Below, piece after piece: positions 40,675 to 53,330 of a DNA stretch of 64,000 nucleotides. Positions within the stretch are counted from its first letter, which is position 1; each line of letters opens with the position of its first letter. The stretch comes from Nocardia neocaledoniensis. Its GTDB lineage: Bacteria > Actinomycetota > Actinomycetes > Mycobacteriales > Mycobacteriaceae. A model generated the notes under the pieces. The model did not search any database, was not told the origin of the DNA, and saw only the letters and a program-made list of their open reading frames with translations. The translations under genes were made by a program, and so were the position numbers. Location of the stretch: NCBI RefSeq assembly GCF_029868625.1, contig NZ_JARWOJ010000136.1, positions 1-64,000 of the forward strand, read 5' to 3'.

Positions 40675-41901
40675 ATGGAGTCGGCTATTACGGGCCCGGT
40701 CAACGGTGCGCCCGACACGGTCTACCTCGATCACGCGGCGACCACTCCGATGGTGCCCGCCGCGGTCGAGGCGATGACGGCTGCGCTGGGCACAGTGGGT
40801 AATGCCTCGTCGTTGCACGGGTCGGGGCGGGCGGCGCGGCGGGCGCTGGAGGAGGCGCGCGAGTCGATCGCGGCCGATCTGGGGGCGCGGCCGTCGGAGG
40901 TGATCTTCACCTCCGGGGGGACCGAGAGCGACAACCTGGCCGTCAAGGGCATCTACTGGGGGCGCAGGGCGGCCGATCCGCGGCGCACCAGGATCGTCAC
41001 CAGCGCGGTCGAGCATCACGCGGTGCTCGACGCCGTCGAGTGGCTGGAGAAGCACGAGGGCGCGCGGGTCAGCTGGCTGCCCGTCGACGCCGAGGGTGTC
41101 GTGTCGGCGCAGGCGCTGCGCGCGGAACTGGCCGAGCACGCCGACGAGGTGGCGCTGGTCAGCGTCATGTGGGCCAACAACGAGGTCGGCACCATTCAGC
41201 CGATCGCCGAATTGGCGGCCGTCGCACAGGAATTCGACATCCCGATGCACAGCGACGCGATCCAGGCGGTGACCCAGATCCCGATCGACTTCGGCACGAG
41301 CGGGCTGGCGGCACTGAGCGTGGCCGCGCACAAGGCGGGCGGTCCGCACGGCATCGGTGTGCTGCTGCTCGGCAGGCAGGTTCCGTGTGTGCCGCTGGTC
41401 CACGGCGGCGGGCACGAGCGTGACCTGCGGTCGGGCACCTCCGATGTGGCCGCCGCGGCCGGGATGGCCGCCGCGCTGCGCGCGGCCGTCGGTGACCTGC
41501 CCGCGCGCGCCGAAAGGCTGCGTGGCCTGCGTGACCAGCTGATCGCGGGGGTGCGGTCCGTCGTGCCCGAAGCGGTGCTCAACGGTCCACTCGACGAGCG
41601 CCGGCTGCCCGGCAACGCCCACTTCACCTTCCCCGGCTGCGAGGGTGACTCGCTGCTCATGCTGCTCGACGCCGCGGGCGTCGAATGTTCCACCGGGTCG
41701 GCCTGCAACGCGGGCGTGGCCTCGCCGAGTCATGTGCTCATCGCGATGGGGGTGGAGCCGTGGCAGGCGCGCAGTTCGCTGCGGTTCTCGCTCGGCCACA
41801 CCTCGGCCGGGACCGATATCGACACACTGGTGACCGTTCTGCCGCAGGTCATCGAACGGGCCAGGGCCGCGGGCCTGGCCGGCGCTAGAGGAGGTGCCTG
41901 A
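40675..41901 (+). CDS. iscS: Cysteine desulfurase (IscS/NifS family)
   Basis: 408 aa PLP enzyme that removes sulfur from cysteine as a persulfide. PLP lysine is in [12 protein letters not shown] (K220) and the persulfide Cys in [12 protein letters not shown] (C338, followed by a second Cys). Early motifs [21 protein letters not shown] and [12 protein letters not shown] are intact. The ATG at 40675 is favoured over an in-frame TTG at 40666. Its stop overlaps the mnmA ATG by one base, so sulfur is probably handed directly to MnmA for tRNA thiolation, as in mycobacteria. Confidence 0.95.
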   Translation: MESAITGPVNGAPDTVYLDHAATTPMVPAAVEAMTAALGTVGNASSLHGSGRAARRALEEARESIAADLGARPSEVIFTSGGTESDNLAVKGIYWGRRAADPRRTRIVTSAVEHHAVLDAVEWLEKHEGARVSWLPVDAEGVVSAQALRAELAEHADEVALVSVMWANNEVGTIQPIAELAAVAQEFDIPMHSDAIQAVTQIPIDFGTSGLAALSVAAHKAGGPHGIGVLLLGRQVPCVPLVHGGGHERDLRSGTSDVAAAAGMAAALRAAVGDLPARAERLRGLRDQLIAGVRSVVPEAVLNGPLDERRLPGNAHFTFPGCEGDSLLMLLDAAGVECSTGSACNAGVASPSHVLIAMGVEPWQARSSLRFSLGHTSAGTDIDTLVTVLPQVIERARAAGLAGARGGA

Positions 41902-43016
41902 TGCGAGTACTCGCCGCGATGAGTGGTGGCGTCGATTCGGCGGTGGCCGCGGCGCGGGCCGTCGACGCCGGTCACGAGGTGGTCGGGGTGCACCTGGCGC
42001 TGTCGGCGTCACCGGGCACGCTGCGCACCGGGTCGCGCGGTTGCTGCTCCAAGGAGGACGCCGGTGACGCGCGCCGCGCCGCCGACGTACTCGGCATCCC
42101 GTTCTACGTCTGGGACTTCGCCGACCGTTTCAAGGAAGACGTGATCGACGATTTCGTCGCCGCCTACGCCGCGGGCGAGACGCCGAATCCGTGCCTGCGC
42201 TGCAACGAGAAGATCAAGTTCTCCGCCCTCGCCGACCGGGCGCGGGCGCTGGGCTTCGACGCCGTGGTCACCGGCCACTACGCCCGGCTCGAAGACGGCG
42301 TGCTGCGCCGTGCCGTCGACGCCGACAAGGACCAGTCCTACGTGCTCGCGGTGCTCACCGCCGAGCAGCTCTCGCGCGCCATGTTCCCGGTGGGCGACAC
42401 CCCGAAGCCGCGCATCCGCGAGGAGGCCGCCGAGCGGGGGCTGGCCGTGGCGAACAAGCCCGACAGCCACGACATCTGCTTCATCCCCTCCGGCGACACC
42501 CGCGCGTTCCTCGGCGCCAAGATCGGCATCCGCCCCGGCGCCCTGGTCGACTCCGACGGCACGGTGCTCGGCGAGCACGAGGGCGTGCACGGTTTCACCG
42601 TCGGCCAGCGCAAGGGCCTCGGCCTGACCCACACCGCCGCCGACGGCAAGCCGCGCTACGTCACCGGGATCGATCCCGATTCGGGCACGGTCAAGGTCGG
42701 GTCGGTGGAGGAACTGCAGGTCGACGTCGTCACGGCCGATCGCGCCATCTGGACCTCGGGTGTGCGGCCGACCGAGCCGATCGAGTGCGTCGTCCAGGTG
42801 CGCGCGCACGGCGGCACCGCGCCGGCCGTGGTGACCCCGGCGGGCGAGGGTTTTGTCGCCCGGCTACGCGAACCGCTCACCGGCGTCGCCAAGGGCCAGG
42901 CCATCGTGCTGTACCTGCCCGACGCCGAGGGCGGCGACACGGTGGTCGGCAGCGGCACGATCAACGGCACCGACCGCGCGGGTGTCGCGGCGGATCAGGT
43001 AGACGTTTCGGCCTGA
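41901..43016 (+). CDS. mnmA: tRNA-specific 2-thiouridylase MnmA
   Basis: 371 aa. Inserts sulfur at U34 of Lys, Glu and Gln tRNAs using ATP and persulfide sulfur. The PP-loop is [14 protein letters not shown]; the catalytic Cys pair is in [12 protein letters not shown] (C98) and [10 protein letters not shown] (C193), comparable with E. coli C102/C199. [11 protein letters not shown] and the C-terminal beta-barrel are present. It follows iscS without spacing. Confidence 0.97.
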   Translation: MRVLAAMSGGVDSAVAAARAVDAGHEVVGVHLALSASPGTLRTGSRGCCSKEDAGDARRAADVLGIPFYVWDFADRFKEDVIDDFVAAYAAGETPNPCLRCNEKIKFSALADRARALGFDAVVTGHYARLEDGVLRRAVDADKDQSYVLAVLTAEQLSRAMFPVGDTPKPRIREEAAERGLAVANKPDSHDICFIPSGDTRAFLGAKIGIRPGALVDSDGTVLGEHEGVHGFTVGQRKGLGLTHTAADGKPRYVTGIDPDSGTVKVGSVEELQVDVVTADRAIWTSGVRPTEPIECVVQVRAHGGTAPAVVTPAGEGFVARLREPLTGVAKGQAIVLYLPDAEGGDTVVGSGTINGTDRAGVAADQVDVSA

Positions 43017-43110
43017 CGACGAGGCGCTCTCGCGGGATCGGTAGCTCTCACCGGCACGCGAAGGCACCGGCGGGTGACGGCGACTCGAAGACACGAAAGG
43101 TGCACAGCGC

Positions 43111-46423
<3,313 letters not shown>

Positions 46424-46435
46424 CGAGCGTGCGCG

Positions 46436-46454
46436 CGGTGGGCCGGGCCCACCG
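46436..46454. terminator. Hairpin between ligA and secreted protein gene
   Basis: Perfect 8-bp stem CGGTGGGC/GCCCACCG with a three-base loop, 12 bases after the ligA stop and just before the convergent small gene. Likely bidirectional terminator without a T-run. Confidence 0.5.
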
Positions 46455-46463
46455 TGCGACCGA

Positions 46464-46817
46464 TCAGTTCGGGGTGACGGTGACGGTGGCGCTGGTCTGC
46501 CCGCGCAGCTGGAACTGGGCGCACTGCCCGTTGCTGATCTCCACGTGCCTGCGCAGCTTCTTGCTCTCGCTGTCGATGTCGATCGTCACGTCGGTGCTGG
46601 TCATCGAGCACACTTTCGAGACACCGGCCAGCACATAGGTCTGCGAGCCCGCGCCCTGACAGGAGTTCGTCTCGTCACCGAGGAACACCCGGGCGGTCCC
46701 GTTCGGGCACGGGTCGGCGACCGCGTTCGGCGCGCCGAGCAACACCACCGGCACCGCGGCACCCGCGGTCACCGCCGCGACGACCACTCCGCGCACCATC
46801 ATCCGAACAGCCATCAC
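46464..46817 (-). CDS. Small secreted protein, 117 aa
   Basis: A signal peptide (GVVVAAVTAGAAVPVVLLGA then NAVADP cleavage) is followed by a mature domain with four Cys (PCPNGTARVFL, NSCQGAG, KVCSMTST, GQCAQFQL), probably two disulfides, and a beta-rich QTSATVTVTPN end. It is recognisable as an extracellular actinobacterial protein but no family is assigned. GTG 46817 is preferred for its spacing from GAGGA; GTG 46823 and ATG 46814 are alternatives. Confidence 0.75.
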   Translation of the reverse strand: MMAVRMMVRGVVVAAVTAGAAVPVVLLGAPNAVADPCPNGTARVFLGDETNSCQGAGSQTYVLAGVSKVCSMTSTDVTIDIDSESKKLRRHVEISNGQCAQFQLRGQTSATVTVTPN

Positions 46818-47032
46818 GCGCACCCATCCTCGTCATCGTCCGACACCTGGCGACCGGCGTGGCCGCGGTTGCCCAGCATGCTAGTAGCTCGCGGGAGAAC
46901 ACGCCCGGTCATCACCGGACCCGGCCGACGCCCCTAGACTGCGCACGGACGCGGGCGATTCGCCGGGTTCGGACCGATTCGGTCCGCGGCGGCGTCCTCC
47001 AGGCTGGCCAGTTCGAGAGGCGGTACGACCCC

Positions 47033-48235
47033 TTGCTGCGTAGTTTTCAGGTGACCAATCACGGATCGCTGGCCGAGGCGCAGCAGTTGCGGTTGAGCAA
47101 GGGCGGCGGGAGTTCGGTGGCCGTGCCGGTGACGGCGGTGCACGGGGTGGCGGCGTCGGGGAAGACGAGTCTGGTCGACGCGCTCGCGCAGATGCGTGAC
47201 GCGGTGCTGCACTCGGTGAGTGGCTGGGACCCCTACGCCGGGCCGGTGCGCAGGCCGCATCTCGGATTCGCCGAGCGCCCCACGGAATTCGTCGCCGGCT
47301 TCGTCGCCGAGGGGGTGCCCTACACCTATGGTTTCCGCCTCGACAACGCCGATGTGATCGCGGAGTGGCTCTACACGCATCCGCGCTCGCGCAAGCGGAT
47401 CGTGTTCGAGCGCACCGGCGATCAGGTCAAGATCGGACCGATGTTCGAGGCCGCCCGCTACGGCGTCGCCGCGCTGGTCCCGCTGGTGCGGCCCAACGCG
47501 TTGCTGCTGAGCCTGGCCGGGCAGCTCTACGCCGAGGCCCTGGTCCCCGCGTATCGCTGGTTCGCCGCGAACCTGCGGGTGCAGCAGGGCGAGGCCGACA
47601 CCGACGCGCTCGCGCACGATCTCGGCAGCCACATCTCCCGCTCACCCGACAACGCCGCCCGCCTGCTGATGCTGCTGCGCACCGCCGACCTGGGCATCGA
47701 GGACCTGCTCGTCGCCGAACACGATCCGATGTACGCCGACTACCTGCGCGACCTCGACGCCGAGATCGCCGGACTGACCAGTCGATTCGAGCACGGTGGC
47801 GCCGACCCGATCCTGGTGGAGCGGGAACTGAGCACCCTGCGCGCGGCCCGTGACGCGCTGTATCGCCGGATGGTGGAGCGCCGCGGCGCCGGGCTGAGCC
47901 TGGTCCACGAGGGCGTCGACGTGCCGTTCGAACTGGCCGACGAGTCCACCGCCACCAGATCCCTGCTGCGGGTGCTGCCCGCGATGCTGGAGGCGCTCGA
48001 CACCGGCCAGGTCCTCGCCGTCGACGACCTCGGTGCCGGACTGCCGGTGGAGGAGACCGACCGGCTCGTGCAGCTGTTCCAGAACCCGGAGACGAATGCC
48101 CGTGGGGCGCAACTGATCTACACCACCGCCAACCGCGCGCTGATCGACCGCAACAACGGCCGCTCGCAGCGCACCCGCACCGCCGTGTGGCAGCTGCGCC
48201 GGGAGCGGGGCGTCAGCGAACTCACTCCGCTGTGA
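47033..48235 (+). CDS. AAA/ABC-type ATPase of the COG1106 (RloA/AbiEii-like) family, degenerate motifs
   Basis: 400 aa. The opening SFQVTNHGSLAEAQQL, Walker A VHGVAASGKTSLVDAL (K44) and C-terminal GAQLIYTTANRALID belong to the AAA_15/COG1106 ATPases found in anti-phage systems and elsewhere. Usual members read ESDGTR, then VIDELDxSLHP, then FTTHD; here these read ESTATR, AVDDLGAGLPVEET (D331-D332) and YTTANR. So the signature Gly, the Walker B Glu (replaced by Asp) and the switch His are altered. The TTG at 47033 is the best start. No toxin or nuclease gene is adjacent. It may be a regulatory ATP-binding protein rather than an active ATPase. Confidence 0.78.
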   Translation: MLRSFQVTNHGSLAEAQQLRLSKGGGSSVAVPVTAVHGVAASGKTSLVDALAQMRDAVLHSVSGWDPYAGPVRRPHLGFAERPTEFVAGFVAEGVPYTYGFRLDNADVIAEWLYTHPRSRKRIVFERTGDQVKIGPMFEAARYGVAALVPLVRPNALLLSLAGQLYAEALVPAYRWFAANLRVQQGEADTDALAHDLGSHISRSPDNAARLLMLLRTADLGIEDLLVAEHDPMYADYLRDLDAEIAGLTSRFEHGGADPILVERELSTLRAARDALYRRMVERRGAGLSLVHEGVDVPFELADESTATRSLLRVLPAMLEALDTGQVLAVDDLGAGLPVEETDRLVQLFQNPETNARGAQLIYTTANRALIDRNNGRSQRTRTAVWQLRRERGVSELTPL

Positions 48236-48279
48236 CGCCGTCGGCGTGACCGCGCTGTCCGCGCAGGTCGAGGCCTACC

Positions 48280-48636
48280 ATGGGAGTCATGCTCGAAGTG
48301 GTGATGGCGGCGGCCATGGTGACGATGTTGCTCGTGACGCTCGGCGCCGTGTTCGCACACCGGTTCGGCCGCGGCGGCGCCCCGAATGTCGAGCAGGGTT
48401 CGCTCGTCGTCACCGGGGTCAGCCCGTTGCCCGCCATGACCGGCGAGCACTACGTGACGATCACCGGCACGCTGGTCGGGCCGTCGGTCCCCGAGACGGT
48501 GGTGTACCGGCGGTTCGCGTGGGATGCCGCGCAGTGGCCCTCGATCGGTGATCATCTCGTCGTGGCCTATCCGCCGCGCAATCCCCGCAACTGGATCGCC
48601 CAGCATCCGGGGATGCGGTCCTACCTCGGATCGTGA
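48280..48636 (+). CDS. Small membrane-anchored hypothetical protein, 118 aa
   Basis: An N-terminal membrane segment (LEVVMAAAMVTMLLVTLGAVFA) is followed by a soluble beta-rich domain (QGSLVVTGVSPLP, YVTITGTLVG, VVYRRFAWDAAQWPSIGDHLVVAYPPR). Probably a single-pass protein with its C-terminal domain outside. No domain recognised. The ATG at 48280 or at 48289 could be the start. It lies 44 bp after the ATPase gene. Confidence 0.7.
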   Translation: MGVMLEVVMAAAMVTMLLVTLGAVFAHRFGRGGAPNVEQGSLVVTGVSPLPAMTGEHYVTITGTLVGPSVPETVVYRRFAWDAAQWPSIGDHLVVAYPPRNPRNWIAQHPGMRSYLGS

Positions 48637-48703
48637 TTCTCACCAGCGTCCTGACCCGCGGGTGAGGTGCGGATCACAAGCACGCGGATGGGATCATGGC
48701 CGT

Positions 48704-49225
48704 ATGCAGGGCAAGTACCACCAGGTCACGGAGAACGGTCTTCTCCTCCGCACCGCCACCCCCGACGACTACACCGCCGTGGACGAGCTGACGGTCCAGG
48801 TCTACGTCGGTGACGGCTACATCGACCCCGATGACGGTTACGTGCGCGAACTCGGTGACGTCGCGCACCGGGCCGCCGCGGCCGAGGTGCTGGTCGCCGT
48901 GCACGAGGACCGGATCGTCGGTTCGCTCACCGTCGCCGCGCCGGGCACGCCCTACGCGGAGATCGCCCGGCCGGGTGAGCTGGAGTTCCGCATGCTCGCG
49001 GTGTCGAAGGACGCGCGTGGCCTCGGCGTCGGCACCGCGCTGGTGCGCGCGGTGATCGACGAGGCACGGGCCGGTGGCTACGACGCCGTGGCGTTGACCA
49101 CCATGGGCACGATGGTCGACGCGCACCGCATCTACAAGCGGCTGGGATTCGTCGGTGTGCCGGAACGGGATTGGGCCACCGACGACGGCCTGCCGCTGTA
49201 CGTGATGCGGCTGGCGCTCAGCTGA
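48704..49225 (+). CDS. GNAT family N-acetyltransferase
   Basis: 173 aa. Acetyl-CoA-binding motif AVSKDARGLGVGTALVRAVI, N-terminal LLLRTATPDDYTAVDELTVQVY and C-terminal IYKRLGFVGVPERDW. It overlaps the end of the convergent ACT-domain gene by 8 bp. In mycobacteria the corresponding locus near gatC is occupied by different genes, so this is probably lineage-specific. Substrate unknown. Confidence 0.9.
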   Translation: MQGKYHQVTENGLLLRTATPDDYTAVDELTVQVYVGDGYIDPDDGYVRELGDVAHRAAAAEVLVAVHEDRIVGSLTVAAPGTPYAEIARPGELEFRMLAVSKDARGLGVGTALVRAVIDEARAGGYDAVALTTMGTMVDAHRIYKRLGFVGVPERDWATDDGLPLYVMRLALS

Positions 49226-49868
49226 GCACGGTCGCGACGATCCCGGCCAGATAGCCCAGCCGGGCCACCTCCGACGGCCGGAATTCCGGCCCGCCCGGCC
49301 TGCCGAGCAGCAGCGCCTTACCGGTGTTGCCCAGCGGCGCGGCCGCGAGCTTGGTGTCCATGTCGCGCCAGATCTGCGGCACCCAGTCGGCCTCGCCGTC
49401 GAGCCACGACGGCTTCTCCAGCGGCATCCACGGTGCCGAACCCGCTTGCGTCTCAGGCGCACTCGGGCTGCCGACCACCCGGTAGGCCCCCGCGGGGCCC
49501 ATGCCGATGATCGTCGACCAGCCCACCCGCAGCACGCGCGGCACCCCGTCGACGAGGACCTGCATCCGATCGTCGCGGGCGCTGGCCACCTGGTCGATCA
49601 GCTCGAGTTCGCGATGGGTGTCGAGCACCCCGGAGTAGGGCCGGATCGAGTCGACGCTCACATCGTGCACCGATTCCGCGGCGGTGATGAGGGTGTCGGG
49701 CAGGGCGCCGGTGGGGACCTCCACCACGAGGTCGTCGACGGCGAACCCGGCGCCTCGCTCCACGACGTCGAGCGAGAGGATGTCCGCGCCGACCCCGCCG
49801 AGGGCGAGTGCGAGGGAACCGAGGCTTCCCGGTCGATCCGGAAGTTGCACGCGGAGCAGGAATGACAC
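49218..49868 (-). CDS. ACT-domain protein (Rv3013-like)
   Basis: 216 aa. The N-terminal ACT domain SFLLRVQLPDRPGSLGSLALALG with GADILSLDVVERG is typical of amino-acid-sensing modules, followed by a second, less recognisable C-terminal region. A homologue occupies the same position in mycobacteria. AGGA lies six bases before the GTG at 49868. It is divergent from gatC across a 234-bp spacer that must hold promoters for both. Confidence 0.88.
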   Translation of the reverse strand: MSFLLRVQLPDRPGSLGSLALALGGVGADILSLDVVERGAGFAVDDLVVEVPTGALPDTLITAAESVHDVSVDSIRPYSGVLDTHRELELIDQVASARDDRMQVLVDGVPRVLRVGWSTIIGMGPAGAYRVVGSPSAPETQAGSAPWMPLEKPSWLDGEADWVPQIWRDMDTKLAAAPLGNTGKALLLGRPGGPEFRPSEVARLGYLAGIVATVLS

Positions 49869-50102
49869 GTGCGTTCCTTTCCTAGGGCCGGGTGGTCCGA
49901 GACGAATACCCGGTGACGCAATACTTACACCCCCGAACGCGGGTTCTCGACTCGAAGTATGCGCCCAACCGCACGACATGCGCGAACTTTCGAGGGAGGT
50001 GGTGGGCCCGGTCGGCGCGGGGCGGGTGCGTCGGGGGCCCGCGGACCCGCTGACTAGGCTGTACCCACTACTGCCTAAACCGAAGCCGAAAGGGGTCCCG
50101 CG

Positions 50103-50399
50103 GTGCCCGCAATCTCCCGCGACGAGGTCGCTCACCTCGCCCGGCTGTCCCGGCTGGCGTTGACCGACGCCGAACTCGACCAGTTCGCCGGTCAGCTGGA
50201 TTCGATCCTCAGCCACGTGCGGACCATCTCCGAGGTCGCCGCCGACGTCCCCGCCACCGCGTCGCCGAATCCGACGACCAATGTGACCAGGCCCGACGTG
50301 GTCGTGCCAGGTCTGACTCCCGAGCAGGCGCTGGACCAGGCGCCCGCCGTGGAGGAGCAGCGTTTCCTGGTCCCGCAGATCCTGGGAGAGGGCGAATGA
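50103..50399 (+). CDS. gatC: Asp-tRNA(Asn)/Glu-tRNA(Gln) amidotransferase subunit GatC
   Basis: 98 aa small subunit that stabilises the GatA–GatB complex converting misacylated Glu-tRNA(Gln) and Asp-tRNA(Asn). Typical pattern [22 protein letters not shown] and [15 protein letters not shown], ending in the Pro-rich region that wraps GatA. GTG start; the stop overlaps the gatA ATG by 4 bp. Confidence 0.96.
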   Translation: MPAISRDEVAHLARLSRLALTDAELDQFAGQLDSILSHVRTISEVAADVPATASPNPTTNVTRPDVVVPGLTPEQALDQAPAVEEQRFLVPQILGEGE

Positions 50400-51883
50400 G
50401 TGAGCTGACCACGCTGTCGGCGGCCGAGCTGGCAGCCAAGATCCACGGTGGCGAGGTGTCCTCGACCGAGGTCACCCAGGCGCACCTGGATCGCATCGCC
50501 GCGGTCGACGGTGAGCTCAACGCCTTCCTGCACGTCGCGGGCGACCAGGCACTGGCCGCGGCCGCCGTGGTCGACGCCGCGCTGGCCGCGGGGGAGACCC
50601 CGGCCTCCGCGCTGGCGGGAGTTCCGTTGGCGCTCAAGGATGTCTTCACCACCACCGACATGCCGACCACGTGCGCGTCGAAGGTGCTGGAGGGCTGGAT
50701 GTCGCCCTACGACGCGACGGTCACCACCCGGCTGCGCGCCGCGGGCATCCCGATCCTCGGCAAGACCAATATGGACGAGTTCGCGATGGGCTCCTCCACG
50801 GAGAACTCCGCCTACGGCCCCACCCGCAACCCGTGGGACACCACCCGCATCCCCGGCGGCTCGGGCGGCGGTTCGGCGGCGGCGCTGGCCTCGTTCCAGG
50901 CCCCGCTGGCCATCGGCACCGACACCGGCGGCTCCATCCGTCAGCCCGCCGCGGTCACCGCGACGGTCGGCGTGAAGCCCACCTACGGCACCGTCTCGCG
51001 CTACGGTCTCGTCGCGTGCGCGTCGTCGCTGGATCAGGGCGGCCCGTGCGGTCGCACGGTGCTCGACACCGCGCTGCTGCACGAGGTGATCGCCGGGCAC
51101 GATCCGCGCGACTCCACCTCCCGCGACGTGCCGGTGGCCCCGGTGGTCGCGGCCGCGAAGCAGGGCGCCAACGGCGACCTGTCCGGCGTGCGCGTCGGCG
51201 TGGTGCGTGAATTGCATTCCGACAGTTACCAGCCCGGTGTGCTGGCCTCCTTCGACGCCGCGGTCGCGGTGCTGAAGGAACTCGGCGCCGAGGTGATCGA
51301 GGTGTCGTGCCCGAACTTCGAGTACGCGCTGTCCTCGTACTACCTGGTGATGCCCTCGGAGGTGTCGTCGAACCTGGCCCGCTTCGACGCGATGCGTTAC
51401 GGCCTGCGCGTCGGTGACGACGGCAGCCACAGCGCCGACCAGGTGATGTCGCTGACCCGGGAGGCCGGTTTCGGCCCGGAGGTCAAGCGCCGCATCATCA
51501 TCGGCACCTACGCCCTCTCGGCCGGGTACTACGACGCCTACTACGGTCAGGCGCTCAAGGTCCGCACGATGATCGCGCAGGACTTCGACAAGGCCTACGA
51601 GCAGGTCGACGTGCTGGTCTCGCCGACGAGCCCGTTCACCCCGTGGAAGCTGGGCGAGAAGGTCGACGACCCGCTGGCCATGTACCTGTCGGACCTGTGC
51701 ACGCTGCCGACCAACCTGGCCGGGCACTGCGGCATGTCGGTGCCGTCGGGGCTGTCCGCCGACGACAACCTGCCGGTGGGCCTGCAGATCATGGCGCCCG
51801 CGCTGGCCGATGACCGGCTGTACCGGGTGGGCGCGGCCTACGAGCTCGCCCGGGGCGCGCTGCCCGTGCCCGCGGCGGTCTGA
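50396..51883 (+). CDS. gatA: Amidotransferase subunit GatA
   Basis: 495 aa glutaminase/amidase subunit. The Ser-cis-Ser-Lys triad is visible: K81 in LALKDVF, S156 in [10 protein letters not shown] and S180 in [10 protein letters not shown], matching the known GatA triad. It generates ammonia for transamidation. Overlaps gatC. The expected partner gatB, close by in mycobacteria, is not seen in this window, so GatB must be encoded elsewhere. Confidence 0.97.
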   Translation: MSELTTLSAAELAAKIHGGEVSSTEVTQAHLDRIAAVDGELNAFLHVAGDQALAAAAVVDAALAAGETPASALAGVPLALKDVFTTTDMPTTCASKVLEGWMSPYDATVTTRLRAAGIPILGKTNMDEFAMGSSTENSAYGPTRNPWDTTRIPGGSGGGSAAALASFQAPLAIGTDTGGSIRQPAAVTATVGVKPTYGTVSRYGLVACASSLDQGGPCGRTVLDTALLHEVIAGHDPRDSTSRDVPVAPVVAAAKQGANGDLSGVRVGVVRELHSDSYQPGVLASFDAAVAVLKELGAEVIEVSCPNFEYALSSYYLVMPSEVSSNLARFDAMRYGLRVGDDGSHSADQVMSLTREAGFGPEVKRRIIIGTYALSAGYYDAYYGQALKVRTMIAQDFDKAYEQVDVLVSPTSPFTPWKLGEKVDDPLAMYLSDLCTLPTNLAGHCGMSVPSGLSADDNLPVGLQIMAPALADDRLYRVGAAYELARGALPVPAAV

Positions 51884-51897
51884 GCCGAGACGAACAG

Positions 51898-51939
51898 CGG
51901 GGTGCGCGGGGCCGGATCGGCCTGGCGCACCCCGTTTTT
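51898..51939 (+). terminator. Rho-independent terminator of gatCA
   Basis: Perfect 10-bp stem (51898-51907 with 51925-51934), a nested GC hairpin in the loop and a run of five T (51935-51939). It ends the gatCA transcript and abuts the stop of the convergent SRPBCC gene. This is the most classical terminator seen in the window. Confidence 0.85.
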
Positions 51940-52373
51940 CAGATCTCGGTGGCCCGCTTCGCGACGCCGGCGGTCATCGCGGTGAAGCCCGCGCGCAGGT
52001 GCTTGCCGAGGACCAGGCTCACCACCGGGCTCAGCCAGCCCGCCAGGGTGAATCGCGATTCGTAGCGGCAGCGGTCGGCGCCCAGCGGCACCACGGTGTG
52101 CGAGCGCAGGCTGTGCAGCGCGCCCGCGGGCACCGGCTTCATCGTGTAGCTGAACTCGGTGCCCGGGGTGTGGCTGCGGATCCATTCGCGCTGGGGGCGC
52201 TCGTTGCCGCCGAGGTTCACCTTCATGTCGATCGGCTCGCCCGGCACCAGGGTGGTCGCCGCCTCGTAGCAGAAGGTGTTCCATTCGCCGTAGCGACCGA
52301 AATCGGTGAGGACCTCCCACACCTTCTCGGCGGGGACGTCGATCTCGATCGTTTCGTCGATAGTCAGGGCCAT
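51939..52373 (-). CDS. SRPBCC (START/polyketide-cyclase-like) family protein
   Basis: 144 aa with the helix-grip fold: ETIEIDVPAEKVWEVLTDFGRY at the start, WIRSHTPGTEFSYTMKP, and the long C-terminal helix region LRAGFTAMTAGVAKRATEI. Such proteins bind small hydrophobic ligands; no catalytic residues are evident. The ATG at 52373 is followed by a typical start. It lies 39 bp downstream of the PLA2-like gene on the same strand. Confidence 0.88.
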   Translation of the reverse strand: MALTIDETIEIDVPAEKVWEVLTDFGRYGEWNTFCYEAATTLVPGEPIDMKVNLGGNERPQREWIRSHTPGTEFSYTMKPVPAGALHSLRSHTVVPLGADRCRYESRFTLAGWLSPVVSLVLGKHLRAGFTAMTAGVAKRATEI

Positions 52374-52412
52374 GCGTGAAAACTAGGACATGTTCTAGTT
52401 TTCGGCAAGCGA

Positions 52413-53165
52413 TCAGACCAGGCGTCGGCGCCGTTTCCGCAGCGCGTCGATGATCACCGCCGAGGCCGCCGTCGCCGCGAACAGCCCGAGCACCGTGCGC
52501 GCCAGCGGCCACAGGTTCGGCCGGTCGGCCGGATCGGTCTCGGCGAAGACGTTCTCCACCACCGGGGCGCCGTACTCCTGGCGCCGCGAATTCACGTCGA
52601 CCGCGGTGAACGCGATATCAGCCATCACCCCGCAGCGGGCGCGGGAGAACTCGTCGTCACGCAGCTCGCAGGCCGCGTGGATGCGGCGGTTCAGCGCCGC
52701 GTCCACCGAACGCCGGGCCCACGGGCCGAGCGGCTCGTCGACCCGTTCGGCATAGCGCAGCATGTCGTAGCCCAGGTCGTGCGCCTTGCAGGCCGCGGCG
52801 AACTCGGCGGGCAACGTCACCGGCGAGGAGCAGCTGCCGTTCGGGTTCAGCAGCAGACCGTCCTGCTGCGCCGGGTCGTAGCCGAACTTGTAGCCGAAGT
52901 CGCGCGGGATCAGCGAGGTGGCGTCGGGATCGTCGTCGGTGAGCGCGCGGACCACCGCGGCCGCCGCGACGTTCTCGGTGCCGCCGGGAGTGGTGCCCAT
53001 CGCGCCCGGCGCCGACATGACGACCGCGGCGGCCATGGCCACCCCGGCGGTGCACAGGGCGACCCCGCTGCGGCGGCGGTGGGTGGTGTCGGGCGCGGAG
53101 GAGGCGGCGGAGACTGCGGTACGGGCACGGCGAGCGGCGGGTACCGGGCGAAGCGGGGTGTTCAT
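52413..53165 (-). CDS. Phospholipase-A2-like membrane protein
   Basis: 250 aa. An N-terminal membrane segment (SGVALCTAGVAMAAAVVM) precedes a domain with the prokaryotic PLA2 pattern: FGYKFGYD, then CSSPVTLPAEFAAACKAHDLGYDM, where the catalytic His-Asp pair would be H129-D130, and LNRRIHAACELRDDEFSRARC with paired Cys. A C-terminal helix (ARTVLGLFAATAASAVIIDAL) and a basic RKRRRR end suggest a second membrane anchor. PLA2 would release fatty acids from phospholipid; activity is unproven. It is divergent from a histidine kinase with 165 bp between. Confidence 0.78.
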   Translation of the reverse strand: MNTPLRPVPAARRARTAVSAASSAPDTTHRRRSGVALCTAGVAMAAAVVMSAPGAMGTTPGGTENVAAAAVVRALTDDDPDATSLIPRDFGYKFGYDPAQQDGLLLNPNGSCSSPVTLPAEFAAACKAHDLGYDMLRYAERVDEPLGPWARRSVDAALNRRIHAACELRDDEFSRARCGVMADIAFTAVDVNSRRQEYGAPVVENVFAETDPADRPNLWPLARTVLGLFAATAASAVIIDALRKRRRRLV

Positions 53166-53330
53166 GGCCTCCGACGGTAAGGAGCGGGGCGCGCGGCGGG
53201 CATCCCGCTGCGGACCGGTTCTCGGGACGCGCGGGCGGGTGACCCGGCGCCGGGGTCACACCAGGGTAGGGGGTCCGATTTGGCACGTGGGTATGAGGTC
53301 CGCCGACCGGCCGGTTCGTAGGCTCGTGCC

